A stretch of 64,000 nucleotides of DNA from Cunninghamia lanceolata (GCA_027924645.1 BSBN01001687.1:3224001-3288000), one strand, 5' to 3'; shown: positions 25,501 to 36,575, numbered from the stretch's first letter. Notes: generated by a model not told the origin, from the sequence alone. A program made the numbers and translations.

Positions 25501-25929
25501 AACTATCTGTTTTATTTGCATCAAGGATCAATGATCTTTATTTCCTCATCCTGAATATGGAACATGAAGTATGATGATCTTTATTTTTTCATCTTCATGA
25601 TGGAACATGAAGTGTGATCTGACAAATTGATGCAAATAAAACAGACAGTTTTCTTTCCTAAGCTTTTTAACTCATAGTCTCATTCTCATGGACTGTGAAA
25701 ACCTCCTGTTCATAATATAAATGCTATTGGAACCAACCTGGTTTGGGTCAGACTCATTAGCAGCTGCCATGACAACATGACCATTAAAGTTGGCCAGATG
25801 GTAATCAGGATTGGCTTCACAGTAGATCTTCACAGTGTCCCCTTGTACAGAGACTGGAGGATAGGGAGCACCTCCATAAGGGGCTGGAGCTGGCTGTTGC
25901 TGATCATGGTGGTGGTGACGTCCAAACAT
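22564..25929 (-). CDS. Two-domain EUL (Euonymus-type, R40-like) lectin gene, six exons
   Basis: Exons on the minus strand are 25929-25738, 25134-25012, 24906-24675, 23871-23699, 23602-23480 and 22800 to 22572/22564. All introns are GT-AG and the frame stays open. Residues 1-32 are a His/Gln/Pro-rich leader (GRHHHHDQQQ). EUL domain 1 spans about 33-182 (VKIYCEANPDYHL ... NQKWKISPI) and domain 2 about 209-357 (VRIYCEANPNFFM ... NQKWKLQPL). Both contain the family landmarks GFPAFAL, QALRHG or QALKHG, QSADVG and RPVNNI. The family binds carbohydrate, is mostly nucleocytoplasmic (there is no signal peptide here) and is linked to stress responses. Introns fall at the same places in both domains, and the middle exon is 123 nt in each. 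The 3' end is uncertain. Reading through gives ...CK and TAA (359 residues), but the perfect donor GTAAGT at 22571-22566 suggests a small last exon near 22460. The gene could instead be two adjacent one-domain genes, which I think less likely. Confidence 0.85.
22870..22993. mobile_element. Foldback element (MITE-like) in the last intron, copy 1
   Basis: The 124-bp unit has inverted ends CTTAAATAGCATCCACTT / AAGTGGATGACATTTAAG. It is the same family as 25336-25471 in the first intron. Both are flanked by T/A-rich bases, so a TA or TTA target is possible. Confidence 0.75.
23054..23147. repeat. 47-bp tandem duplication in the last intron
   Basis: Units 23054-23100 and 23101-23147 differ at one base. 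Each begins CAAATGATAATC and ends CTTCAACAG. This is a recent slippage or unequal-exchange event. Confidence 0.9.
23322..23356. repeat. 13-bp perfect hairpin in the last intron
   Basis: TTGTTATTTGGGA at 23322-23334 pairs fully with TCCCAAATAACAA at 23344-23356 around a 9-base loop. An overlapping 71-residue minus-strand ORF (23141-23356) has no family motif and lies wholly in the intron. Confidence 0.85.
25336..25471. mobile_element. Foldback element (MITE-like) in the first intron, copy 2
   Basis: The 136-bp unit has perfect inverted ends of at least 19 bp: CTTAAACATCATCCACTTC at 25336 and its complement ending GATGATGTTTAAG at 25471. The interior is AT-rich with no coding. Same family as 22870-22993. 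Confidence 0.85.
25499..25652. mobile_element. Second foldback family in the first intron
   Basis: Arms of 26 bp (25499-25524 and 25627-25652, beginning AAAACTRTCTGTTTTATT) are complementary except for one position. The interior has two direct copies of GGAACATGAAGT. A transcript would form a strong hairpin. I could not settle the target duplication. Confidence 0.8.
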
Positions 25930-26236
25930 TATGGTAATCCTACAAATACCAAAAAATTATACCAAACATGACCCCTCACCCATGAAAACAAATGGATTTC
26001 AATATGGAGCATTAGTTTTTATCCATACAAAAATTCAAATGACCAACGTAGAAAAATTTTAATGTAATAAACATGATGAAAACACCACCAAATAGCATTT
26101 ATAATCTATACCTGAAATGAGAACCAAAAGAACTATGTATTCAGTATCTGCAAGTAATCACAAACAGGAATTTGTGTGTAATGATTTAAAAACATAAGAG
26201 GTGAGTGTTGTGTGTCAACCAGCGTAAGTGGGGTGA

Positions 26237-26245
26237 CATATATAG
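26237..26245 (-). promoter_or_regulatory. Probable TATA box of the lectin gene
   Basis: The minus strand reads CTATATATG about 310 bp upstream of the start codon. With transcription beginning about 30 bp on, the 5' leader would be near 280 nt. Confidence 0.5.
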
Positions 26246-26307
26246 AGAAACTAAAGAGAGAGATTGAAGTTTAGGCCGGCAACAAGAATTTAAATTAAAG
26301 GCCGTTT

Positions 26308-26313
26308 ACACGT
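26308..26313 (-). promoter_or_regulatory. ACGT-core element (ABRE-like)
   Basis: ACGTGT on the minus strand, about 65 bp upstream of the TATA box. A further TGACGTA core lies at about 26439. Such cores bind bZIP factors, in keeping with the known ABA and stress induction of this lectin family. Function here is inferred. Confidence 0.35.
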
Positions 26314-26523
26314 CTTTTGTCGGCACATATTTGACTTTGCAGTTTTAAAATACAAGCGTCAGAGTTTTTCCAGTTCTACATATAATATGTGAAGATTTGA
26401 TGTGTCAAATCTGAGGGTCCAGCCTGCAGGCTGGGAAATGACGTACCCAAGTGCACCAAAAATCAAATATTAAATATTAAGTATTAAAAATAAATCCAAC
26501 TTTTCTATGAGGTAGGTATTACC

Positions 26524-26529
26524 CACGTG
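26524..26529. promoter_or_regulatory. G-box CACGTG
   Basis: A perfect palindromic G-box in the context CCCACGTGT, about 280 bp upstream of the TATA box. It is a common binding site of bZIP and bHLH factors and a strong ABRE context. Confidence 0.4.
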
Positions 26530-26633
26530 TAGGTAGTATCCATATTGTTCGATCAAACCAACATAAGGACAATTACAATGCAAAGGAACTCAGAGAAAAA
26601 CTCAATAAAATCATATTAATACATAAGGTTACT

Positions 26634-26931
26634 TGATAAGTAGGAGGTATTTTTCGCAGCATGTCAAATTATGATTTTATTTCAAGGTTTAACTGCGTAG
26701 TTTTTGAGTCAAACACATGACCCATATTTCATGAGTAGTGGTTCACATGAAGCCATCTCTCATGTTAATGAATGGTCCACTTAGCACTCATTGCATCTAG
26801 GTGATGCACACAGGGGTGAAGCATCGGGACTTCCCGGGAGGTCACCCATCCGAGTACTACTCCAACTCAAGCGCGCTTAACCATGGAGTTTCCCCCAAGA
26901 TCAAGCCCACTTAGCTTGCTACCCCATTTGC
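26634..26931 (-). mobile_element. Putative 5S-rRNA-headed SINE
   Basis: This 298-bp insertion is flanked by a perfect 18-bp direct repeat TTAATACATAAGGTTACT (26616-26633 and 26932-26949). On the minus strand its first 119 nt are collinear with plant 5S rRNA, followed by an unrelated body of about 179 nt ending CCTCCTACTTATCA. An 18-bp duplication is typical of LINE-driven insertion (SINEs), not of LTR elements (5 bp) or DNA transposons (8-9 bp). A 5S head at the exact 5' terminus matches SINE3-type anatomy known from animals. No poly(A) tail is visible; the 3' end may mimic a LINE tail. Confidence 0.75.
26813..26931 (-). pseudogene. 5S-rRNA-derived head with internal Pol III promoter
   Basis: The match to 5S rRNA is strong in the 3' half: GGTTAAGCGCGCTTGAG (A-box region), GGAGTAGTACTCGGATGGG (intermediate element and C-box) and TGACCTCCCGGGAAGTCC. 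It is weak over the first 47 nt. The length from the 5' end to the terminal CACCC is 119 nt, as in real 5S, and the AACTCC landmark falls at the same offset. The diverged 5' half would not pair into helix I, so this is not a working ribosomal gene. Confidence 0.8.
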
Positions 26932-26989
26932 TTAATACATAAGGTTACTAACAATCCAATTGAACACAAGCAGAATTGGGACAAGATTC

Positions 26990-27066
26990 TTCATGCCCCT
27001 TTTCAAAATTAGAGCCTCTTCCAACTGAACACATTCATGCCCCTTTTCAAAATTAGAGCCTCTTCT
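26990..27066. repeat. 44-bp tandem duplication
   Basis: TTCATGCCCCTTTTCAAAAT and the following AGAGCCTCTTC occur twice, starting at 26990 and 27034. Confidence 0.8.
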
Positions 27067-28605
27067 CCTTTGCAATCTATTTGGAAAGCTTGGCAGTATG
27101 TTTGTCAGTTTTTAGAGTGGAGAAGCCTCCCTACAGTAACAATCCAATCCAATTGCATTCTCATTGATTTTTGGTTAGTTAGTAAATTAAAGGTAACTCA
27201 TACTCAACTATGACCCAACAATGTTTACAATATATATTCTTTATTTAAAGTGAGGTTTATTGTATTTTTGTATTGATTAAAGTTTGGGGTTAATAAATTT
27301 TAATTGGGGAGGCCAAACATTAGGGACTTTATCTCGTTCCCAAAAAGATCGGAATATAATATTATAGGTGCCAAAATCACAAGAAGTTGTCACTACACCA
27401 TGCTTCCATGTACATAGATTTACTACTTGGTTATAGAATAAGAGGGAAGTTTTAACACACCATGAACAAACTATTATTGTAGCCCCCTTTAGTTTTGTGC
27501 CCATTTTGAGAGAATGTCTTAATACAAAATTAGATATCAACAAATGACACAATTTTGTGCAAAATTGAGCTCATTCCTCTAACATTCACTATCTCCACGT
27601 ATACATATTCCCACATTTATGATTGGTCATACCTTATCTATGCCTGCACATTCTCCCATATTGTCTACATTTATGGCATCCTCCACGTGCAAACATACAT
27701 TCCCTACACAAACATTACTGATTCCTTATCCTGGGTCAATCTCATAGGTGTGAGATCAAACTTGCATCTGCAAATTTGACCCCTCAAATTCTAAAATTTA
27801 AGTTTAAAATTGGATGACTACTGCCCATTTCACTAGCTATTATGAGCCAACTAAACACATGGTTGCACGATTTATTGGTATGTTCTTGTATTTAAGGGCA
27901 TTCAATTGCATTGGTTTATTAAACTAACTTGAGCTTTCATATCCAAAAATCATTGAGTATTCATTTGCATTCAAGGAGCATTTATTAGTAGAACAACTAT
28001 AAAGTTAGTCTTAAATTCTAGGGGTTGACCTAGGAGAATGTGTCCCTAGTGATTTGATAACCCTCTAAAGGTATTATTAAAAACTACAAGTCTTTTCAAT
28101 AGAGAAGACATTAGTGAATTCAACAAACTAGAGAACAGAAGCCCATAGGTTGCAAGGTCAAATATGTGGCTCACATAGTAGATCTACCCCTATGAAATTG
28201 ATCCAAATTCATAGAGTCAACCCAAGAAGAGACACAAATCTAAGGAAAATTAAATAGGAAGGATTCAATTCTAATTAAAAGACAATCATATTCTAAAACT
28301 ACATCATAAATATCCATCTTCAATCCTAGAGCTAAGTATCTTTATATGCTTTGTATTTAATTTCCTAGCTTAGCATTTAATTCTAAATTTATTTAGTCCT
28401 ACAATTGTCACTTAATTAATCTAAGTTAATTTATGCTTATGTATATGCAATTTATTTGATTAGCCTAGATTAAGCTTAGACAAAGTTTATTTTCCTTTAC
28501 AATTATATTGTTGGGGGTGCTTGGAGGGAGGAGTGCTTTTAAAGGGAAGCTATAACTCACTATGAACAAGCTATGCTATATTTTTGGAGGTGGATGGACA
28601 AAGAT
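27067..28605. other. AT-rich intergenic stretch, nothing recognised
   Basis: Short ORFs only. The last 100 bp hold an early partial unit of the duplication that follows (GGGAGGAGTGCTTTTAAAGG). Confidence 0.5.
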
Positions 28606-30262
28606 GTGCCTTAAAAGGGAAGTTATAACATATTATCAACAAACTATGTTATGTTGTTGGGGGTGGTTAGAGGGAGGGGTGCTTCACATAGAAAAAGGAC
28701 GATGTTCTCTTGCTCATTAAAAAATGGTTTTTCTAGTATGGATGAACACATTAACAATTACATGTTTAATATTAAAATTGGAAGATAGAAATTGACCCCA
28801 AGACCACTTGAAAGCATAAATTGTAAATCGACTATTTTACACCTACACCTATTTAATTTCTACATTGAAAATAAGCTCACTACCAATGCTACATACAAGT
28901 AATATGAGATTTTTTTAGCCATAGAAGTGATTCCAACACACATTTTTAAGCACATTTGTCACAACCTAAAATTTCATCTATTAAATATTTGCATTTATAC
29001 GTGCTCAAGATATGAGAATAATTAGGATGAAGAATTAATTATGAAAATGATAGTGTTGTTATAGTTGAATAATATTAGGAGCATTGTTTGTTAATATTAG
29101 CAAGTGACTTAACATTTAATTGATGATAATTATGTTAATTTAATTTAACAATAATAATTATTTTATGTAATTCCCTAAAATTATGTGTAATACTTCAATT
29201 GCTATTGTTTATTGGGACAAGAAACAATTGGTATTGTATATAAATATGATTAGTGGTGATGGTGATGATATTGTCATTATTACATTAATAATAAGTCAAC
29301 TTGATAATGTTTGACTGATGAGATCAATGGTAAGTGATATTTTAACTTAATTAGAGGGAGGGGTGCTTTAAAAGGGAAGTTATAGCACATTATGAACAAA
29401 CTATGTTATGTTGTTGCGGGTGGTTGGAGGGAGGGGCGTTGAACACATAGAAAAAAGATAATGTTCTCTTCCTAATTCGAAGATGGTTTTCTAGTAGGGG
29501 TGAACACATTAATAGTTAGATGTGTTTAATGTTGAAATTGGAAAATAGAAATTGAGTCCAAGACTACTTGAAAATAAAAATTGCAAATCAACTATTTTAC
29601 ACCTACACCTATTTAATTTTCACATTGGAAATAAGCTCACTACCAATGCTACATATAAGTGATATGAGGGTTTTTTAGTCATAGAAGTGATTCCAACCAA
29701 GGCTTAAATTTGACAGTCGACCTTGCTTGCCAAGCAATTTTTTTATGACAGTTATCTATTCAATGTTGCCCTTCAAATACTATGACATGCCTTAGTATAA
29801 GTAAACCATATAAAATAAAATATATATATCATCATAATCCTATATAAATTTTCACAGTTTGTCCAAAATCTCTCCTTTCATATGATACAGTTTTTTTAAA
29901 ATTTTGATTGTATTTTACTGCAAAAAAGCCTAAATACAGCTATACAACTGTCAAATTTAAGCCCTGACTCCAACACACATTTGTCACAACCTAAAATTTC
30001 AACTATTAAATATTTACATTTATACATGCTCAAGATATGAGAATAATCAAGATGAAGAATTAATTATAAAAATGATAGTGTTGTTATTGGTTGAATAACA
30101 TTAAGAGTATTGTTAATTAATATTAGTGTGTTAATGTTTAATTGATGATAATTACTATTTTAATTTAGTAATAATAATTATTTTATGTAATGCCTTAAAA
30201 TTATGCCTAATAATTAAATTGTTATTTTCCATTGCAACAAGAAACAATTGTTATTGTATATG
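28606..30262. repeat. Large direct duplication (two copies of about 640 bp)
   Basis: 28606-29245 and 29352-30262 align along their length. Shared runs include CTATGTTATGTTGTTG, TTTTACACCTACACC and CATTTATACGTGCTCAAG or its one-base variant. The second copy is longer because of a 268-bp insertion at 29698-29965. No coding is visible. The copies may be parts of a decayed LTR or a segmental tandem duplication. Confidence 0.85.
29698..29965. mobile_element. MITE with 9-bp target duplication
   Basis: Terminal inverted repeats: left GGCTTAAATTTGACAGT (from 29701) and right ACTGTCAAATTTAAGCC (to 29963). It is flanked by GATTCCAAC (29689-29697) and GACTCCAAC (29966-29974). The paralogous segment at 28929-28937 shows the single uninterrupted site GATTCCAAC, so insertion is proven within the window. 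A 9-bp duplication points to the Mutator-like superfamily. No transposase is encoded. Confidence 0.85.
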
Positions 30263-31455
30263 AGGGTATGTGCATTGAAATGGGGGGCCAATAGGGGGGT
30301 CAAAAGTGCCCACTTTTTTCTTGAAATTAGTAAAAATTAATCTTGGATGAGAAATTCAAGATAGCCATGCTCAAAATTTGAATGTGTGATAAGAACAAGA
30401 TTAGTAGTGCTCAGAATTTAGTTTCTAAACTTTTTTTTTAAATGGTGGAGATTAGGAGGGTTAAATAGGGGGAACACACAAAATGGTCCTATTTTAGTCA
30501 AAGTGATAGATGTGGTCCCCCTAAAATGTTGACTTTTTAAAAGTATTTCACAAGTCCCTTTAGTGGAAAGTTAGCTAACATCACGTAGTTTATGTCTGAT
30601 TTTCTTCTAATTTTTAATGAATATATGAGTTTTTACTCATTTTTAAGGTGGACAAGTCTTAAAAAAAATAGAAAATTGAGTGTGCTCCCCCAATTTTGAG
30701 AAAAACAATCATTTTTTTTTATGTGTATAGAATGGAGTTTAGAATGTAAAAATATAATTTGTTTCAAATTTGGATGAGTGAATAAAAAATGACACCCAAA
30801 AACTATACATAAGTTTTTGGCAAAAAATAAAGACACCAACAAAAGAAATTGAAGATGGAAAACTTAATATATTTGAATTTTAGAAAAAATTACATCATTA
30901 GAAAGCTAATAGAGAGTTTTACATCGTCATGGCATTTTTTAAGATAATGTTTAAAAATGTGTAAACTTCATGGAGAGCATGCTTGACATTTGCTTGTTTT
31001 TGTATATTTTATACAAAAACGTATTTGGGCATGTGACATGTAGGTCCAACCCTATGGGTTGGATGTCCAAGGAAAATCCAACCTCAAAGGTTGGAATTTC
31101 CCAAGGTAAGATATAATGCGTGCAGCTTATAACACACATGTATTATGAAATGTTTATATAATGAGAACGTGTTAAAAGTGCTCGTGCATTATAACACATG
31201 CATTTTATAACATGCACACATTTTGATTTACATAAAAAATAAAGTAACAGTTTGCAAAAGGAGAAACTCATGATCTTGGACCCACATGCTTTATTTTTCC
31301 ACGTGCTCTACATATTCTGCAACATAAAATCACACTCTTCATTGTTTTGAGGAATTACAATATTTGACTAAACTAACTCATTTTTTCTTGTATTGACATA
31401 GAATATTCTAATTACATATTTTTTATTTGAATTTTATATTATTAATCATTGTTTT
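30263..31455. other. AT-rich stretch with twin mini-hairpins
   Basis: No gene is recognised. Two adjacent hairpins share nearly the same arms: TCCAACCC-TAT-GGGTTGGA (31045-31063) and TCCAACCT-CAA-AGGTTGGA (31077-31095). Palindromic TTATAACACA/ATGTATTATG words follow to about 31210. Confidence 0.5.
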
Positions 31456-31798
31456 TGTTGGGATAAGTTGCTATTAACTTGCAATCCTAACCAATTCATG
31501 TATCTCCAAAGTTCTCGGAATGTGTTCCCCAACACATAAGGACTTTGAGAGATAAATTAATATTTAATTATATTACTTGGCTTATTGTAATTAACTCCTA
31601 AATGGTAGGGTCAAACTTGGGCATCCACTTTTGGAGTGGGGTCCATAAAGACTTGTTGACAACTCCTTGAAGTCTATTTTAGGTGTTTGACAACTCCTAG
31701 TGAGTGGGAGTTAACTTGGGCGCCCACTTTGGAGGTGTCTTATATTTAGACTGGGAGTTTTCTTTTTATGTACATGAGTGGATATTGTTGATAAACTT

Positions 31799-33174
31799 TG
31801 TTAGATTTAGGATAGACAACTGAGAGGGGTGGGGTGAATCAGTTGTCCAAAACTTTCTTCCAATTAATCACTTAAATCATTTTCTTAAGTCAGCAGCATA
31901 ATAATAAATCAATCATGTAAACATAATGCAACAATTCAAGAGCAAAAACACATTAACACATATGACACCAAGATTTTGACGTGGAAAACTAGTTAAGGGA
32001 AAAACCATGGGGTGACTAACCTAAGATTGTATTCTCTATTAAAAGAATAGAAAGAACAAAATGGCACATGCCAATTAGGGCTCACTGCCTGAGCACACTA
32101 CTCACAAGAGGCCCGCTGCCTATAGGAGACACACTGTCTACAGAATAATAAGTATTACATACTTGAACTGAAGAACAGCATCTTCACCATCCTTGAGTCA
32201 ATTCCATTTAAGCCTAACACTTTTGCACTGCCTTTCGCTCTACTCCTCTCTACCACCCTTTCATCTCCACAAGATGCCTTTGAAATGACTTTACAACTCC
32301 TTATTTATACAAGACATCGACTTAGGGATAATCATCCAAGTCGGCATACATTACAGAGAAAATACATAAATAGAACATGACTAATTACAAAAAGGATTCA
32401 TGCAGATCAACACACTATCGACCACACAAATCTGAGACTTCAATCTTCCTTAGGAACATGCCATTCTTCATAGAACATCTCCAAGATCATCCGCAGAATG
32501 TGTAACTCATCCGGTCACCCAGACTTAGGAAGAACATCATCATTCGGAAGTAATTCTTCAATTATGAGCTTAGTCTTCAATGCGGACCACCAACACGAAT
32601 TAGACACAGTCCAAGGACCTCCACAAACTTGCCTGAATCACCAGAAACATCCACACTACTTCTGCTTACTGAAATCATTCTCTCCTTCATCTAGAACCTC
32701 AAGAACACAGTCTGTCATCACTATCATATTGGAATAGATGCTTGCGGACCTCCAGACCACGAACCAATTGAGTTGTCATTTCACATTGACTTCCTAAGCA
32801 GTCCACCAAATCTGTAGAAAAAGACATTGCATTTCCGGATCTCACCGGACCTATTTGTGTCACTCTGTCACTTATGAACATCTACCAGAATCGGTTTTAC
32901 TTAAGTGGCCATAACTTCTTAAGATCTTCATGTGGACCTCTGAAATCTTTACTGGATCATCTTAAGACACATATCTACAAACCCTTTGATGTGCATCCTC
33001 TGATCTTCATCTTAGCTGGGATCTTTACCTCACTGTCTTCATTGTTCTTCTCTGTTCCTGATAGGACTAATTTTCTCAATATCGTCAGCATACAGCTCAT
33101 CCAATCCTTATCATCAATGCAACAGGAGTATGTTGACATCAATGACAACACCGGTTAGGCCCATACTTGCAACA
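31799..33174 (-). repeat. Element B 3' LTR (1376 bp)
   Basis: The inner end is TGTTGCAAGTATGGG (minus, from 33174) and the outer end is ...CTAACA at 31799. It aligns with 37596-39877 apart from that copy's insertion. A hairpin GACAACTGA / TCAGTTGTC lies about 15 bp from the outer end. Confidence 0.9.
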
Positions 33175-33186
33175 ATCTCCCCCTTT
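33175..33186 (-). other. Element B polypurine tract
   Basis: AAAGGGGGAGAT on the minus strand abuts the 3' LTR. It is the same word as in element C. Confidence 0.85.
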
Positions 33187-33497
33187 GTCATTGATGGCAA
33201 CATATGATGTGAAAAATTGTTTTAACCATCAAGATAAGAACTTCTCACTGATATAACTTCCCCTATCAACAACAACCATTCACATGTCTTCTCTTCCTTT
33301 ACTGCTCCCCCTTTGATCAACAACTACTTGTTTTTCACATGTCTTCTCTCCCCCTTTGACATCAATGGTAAAGGGCATATACTTGCATCACTTCAGAATC
33401 ATATCAGCTGCTCCCCCTGAGTAGCAACTTCCCATCATCAATCTGGACCACAAGATATGACTGTGAGATCCACCGGACTGATGCACATTAGTGCACC

Positions 33498-36400
33498 TTA
33501 ATTTAGAATCAGAGGGGTAATAACCCCTAACGTCTCCCTGAGATACTCAAAAGAGTCCTTAGGTAGAGGTTTAGTAAAAATATCTGCAATCTGATCCTTA
33601 GAAGGCACAAACTCCAATCTAACTTCATTTTTGTTCACTTGCTCTCTCAAAAAGTGAAACTTGATGGATATATGTTTAGTCTTTGAATGCAACACCAGAT
33701 TTTTTGATATGTTAATTAGACTTGAATTATCACAGAAGATTGTGATAGGTTCTTCATACTCCACTCTTATATCTCTTAGCATTTGCTTCATCCACAATAC
33801 TTGAGTGCAACTACTTGCTGCTACAATATATTATGCTTTTGCAATGGACAAAGATATTGCCTCTTGTTTCTTGCTCAGCCAAGAAACCAATCTCTTCCCC
33901 AAAAAGAATGCTCCACCACAGGTACTCTTATGGTTATCCACATCCCCTGCCCAATCCGCATCTGTATATGCATGAAGAGAAAAATCATGATCTCTGGGAT
34001 ACCACAATCCATACTCAACTGTTCCTTTTAGATATCTAAAAATCCTCTTGATTGCCATGACATGAGATTTTCTAGGATCAGCTTGGAATCTAGCAACAAG
34101 ATCAACAACATTTATAATGTCAGGTCTAGTTTGAGTGAGATATAATAATCCTCCAATCATTGACCTGTACTTTTTTTTATCAGCCTTAGGAGAGTCATCA
34201 TCTTTGCTCAATTTACATCCAGTTGTCATGGGAGTACTCATTAGTTTTGAGTCTTCCATCCCAAATTTCTTCAACAATTCTTTGACATATTTAGTCTGAG
34301 AAATGAAGATTCCTTTCTTTGTTTGAATGATTTGTAGACCCAAGAAGAAATTTATTTCCCCAAAAATGGACATTTCAAATTCACTTTTCATTTGATTTGC
34401 AAAAGTTTTGCACATACTATCTCTTCCTCTAAAAATGATATCATCAACAAACACTTCAACAATCAAGATATTTTCATGATCAATTTTGAAGTACAAATTA
34501 TTGTTAGCAGTACCTTTGTTGAAACCAATCTTCAAAATATGCTTATCCAATCTTTCATACCAGGCTCTTGGGGCTTACTTGAGTCCATACAATGCTTTCT
34601 TCAACTTACAGACCATATCACCATGATCAGACAAATGAAATCCATCCAGTTGCTCAATGTAAACCTCTTCTTCCAAGTCACCATTCAGGAAGGTAGACTT
34701 GACATCCATCTGATATACTTTGAAGTCCTTGAAGGCAACAAAGGCAATAAATAACCTGACTGCTTCAATTCTTGCTACCAGAGCAAAAAAAATTTCAAAA
34801 TCAACTCCTTCTACTTGAGAGTAACCCTTGCAGACCAATCTGGGTTTGTTTCTGACTACTTCACCATCTTCATTCAGTTTATTCCAGAATACCCATTTGG
34901 TTCCAATCACATTCTTGTTTCTAGGTCTGGGAACAAGATCCCAAGTGTGATTTTTCTCAATTTGCATAAGCTCTTCCTCCATTGCTTTAGTCCATCTTTC
35001 ATCATTGCATGCTTCATTTACTAACTTTGGTTCAATCTTTGAAATCAGACAATACTCTTCTAAGTCTTGAGCAATCTTTCTTCTTGTTTGAACACCTTTT
35101 CTTTTATCACCTATGATCTGATCTTCAGAGTGATTTAGTCTTACATACCTGGGAATTTTGAGACTTTCTTGCACTTCTATTTCTTGAGTAGGTTCATTCA
35201 AATTCATCTCTTCTTCCTGATTCACCGGATCAGTCTAAATCTAAATTTTAGAAGGGGCTTGGACTCCTTGGATCAAAATATCATTCTGATCATCTTCATC
35301 ATATTCATAAAACCTTGAGGGTTTTTCAATACCTTCATCAACCTTCACATTTGTACTTTCTATAATCTTTCTCAATCTCTTGTTATAACACCGGTATGCT
35401 TTGCTTTGAGTAGAATAACCCAAGAATATTCTTTCATCACTTCTAGCATCAAATTTGCTTAGATCTCCATCTCTTTACATTTGCTACCAAAGACTCTGAA
35501 ATACCTCACAGTGGGAGTGATGCCAAACCAGAGTTCATAAGGAGTCTTACCAGTATTACTTCTGATTTGTACTCTTTTAAGAGTATAGACTACAATGCTT
35601 ACAGCTTCTCTCCAGTAGATCTGAGGAACATTTGCTTCCATCATCATGGTTCTAGATGCTTCCTGGATGGTCCAGTTCTTTCTCTCCACTACTCCATTCT
35701 GCTGTGGAGTCCTTAGAGCAAACAACTGTCTTTTTATTCCATGTTTCTCACATAATTCTATGAACTCACCAGATGTGAATTCTCCACCTTTATCAGACCT
35801 CGAACATTTTATGTTTAATCCAGTTTCATTCTCTACCATAGCCTTGAATATTTTGAATTTCTTAAAAGCCTCTTATTTCTCTTTTAGAAAAGTCACCCAC
35901 ATCATCCGGGAGTAGTCATCAATTAATAGCATGAAGTATCTATCACCTTGCACACTCCTGATTCTTGCCGGACCACATAGATCAGTATGAACTAAGTCCA
36001 ATAATCTGGTAGAAGATTGTTCCTTACTTTTGAATATGACTCTGCTCTACTTACCCAACTGACATTCTTTGCACAAACTATTAGTAGGTTTCACCAGTCT
36101 TGGAAGATCTCTCACAACCTGGGTGTTGCTTATCTTGATGATATTATCAAAATTCACATGACACATTCTTTTATGCCACAACCAACTTTGATCAATTTGA
36201 ACAAATAAACAACTTTTAAGAGAACCAACAAAGTGGAAGATATTACCTTTTGTTTGAGTACCAGATGCAATCTCTGTTCTGGAACTTTCAAAGATCTTGC
36301 ATTTTCCATTTTTGAATCAGAGATCATAGCCTTTGTCCACCAACTGTCCAACACTGAGAAGATTGTGCTTCAGACTTTCAACATATAGTACATTACTTAT

Positions 36401-36575
36401 TTTTGTCGCCTGTCATATGGTGGGAGCATCCACTGTCAATGACCCAATCATCCTTTTCTTCAACTTGGGCAGCCATAGCTCTTTCTATGATTTTATGATT
36501 GACAGAGTCAGAGGGCATTGGATCTTCTTCCTTGATGGTAATAAACACCCAGTCACTTCCGGATTTGTTTCCTAT
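33498..36575 (-). pseudogene. Element B pol: protease, integrase, RT, RNase H
   Basis: The domains appear in copia order, in several frames. The protease active site DSGCSHHMTGD lies at 36404-36438. The integrase HHCC zinc region runs 36050-36178 (WHKRMCH ... CKECQ). The integrase core at 35459-35990 keeps all three acidic residues (HTDLCGP, SDKGGEF, NGVVERKN). RT covers 35225-34050 with WTKAMEEE at its start and the catalytic FVDDIIF. RNase H covers 34050-33498 with DADWAGD and TKHISIKFHF (the usual Asp in HIDIR is Ser here). At least three breaks occur: a stop inside ALYGLK-APRAW near 34573, a stop near 33830 and frame changes around the integrase. The protein would copy and integrate the element but is not intact here. 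Confidence 0.92.

Noticed and set aside
26813..26931. A functional 5S rRNA gene, or a Cassandra LTR
   Set aside because: The 5' 47 nt are too diverged to form helix I, and no terminator T-run follows the 3' end. Cassandra would give LTR ends and a 5-bp duplication, whereas here an exact 18-bp duplication bounds the unit.
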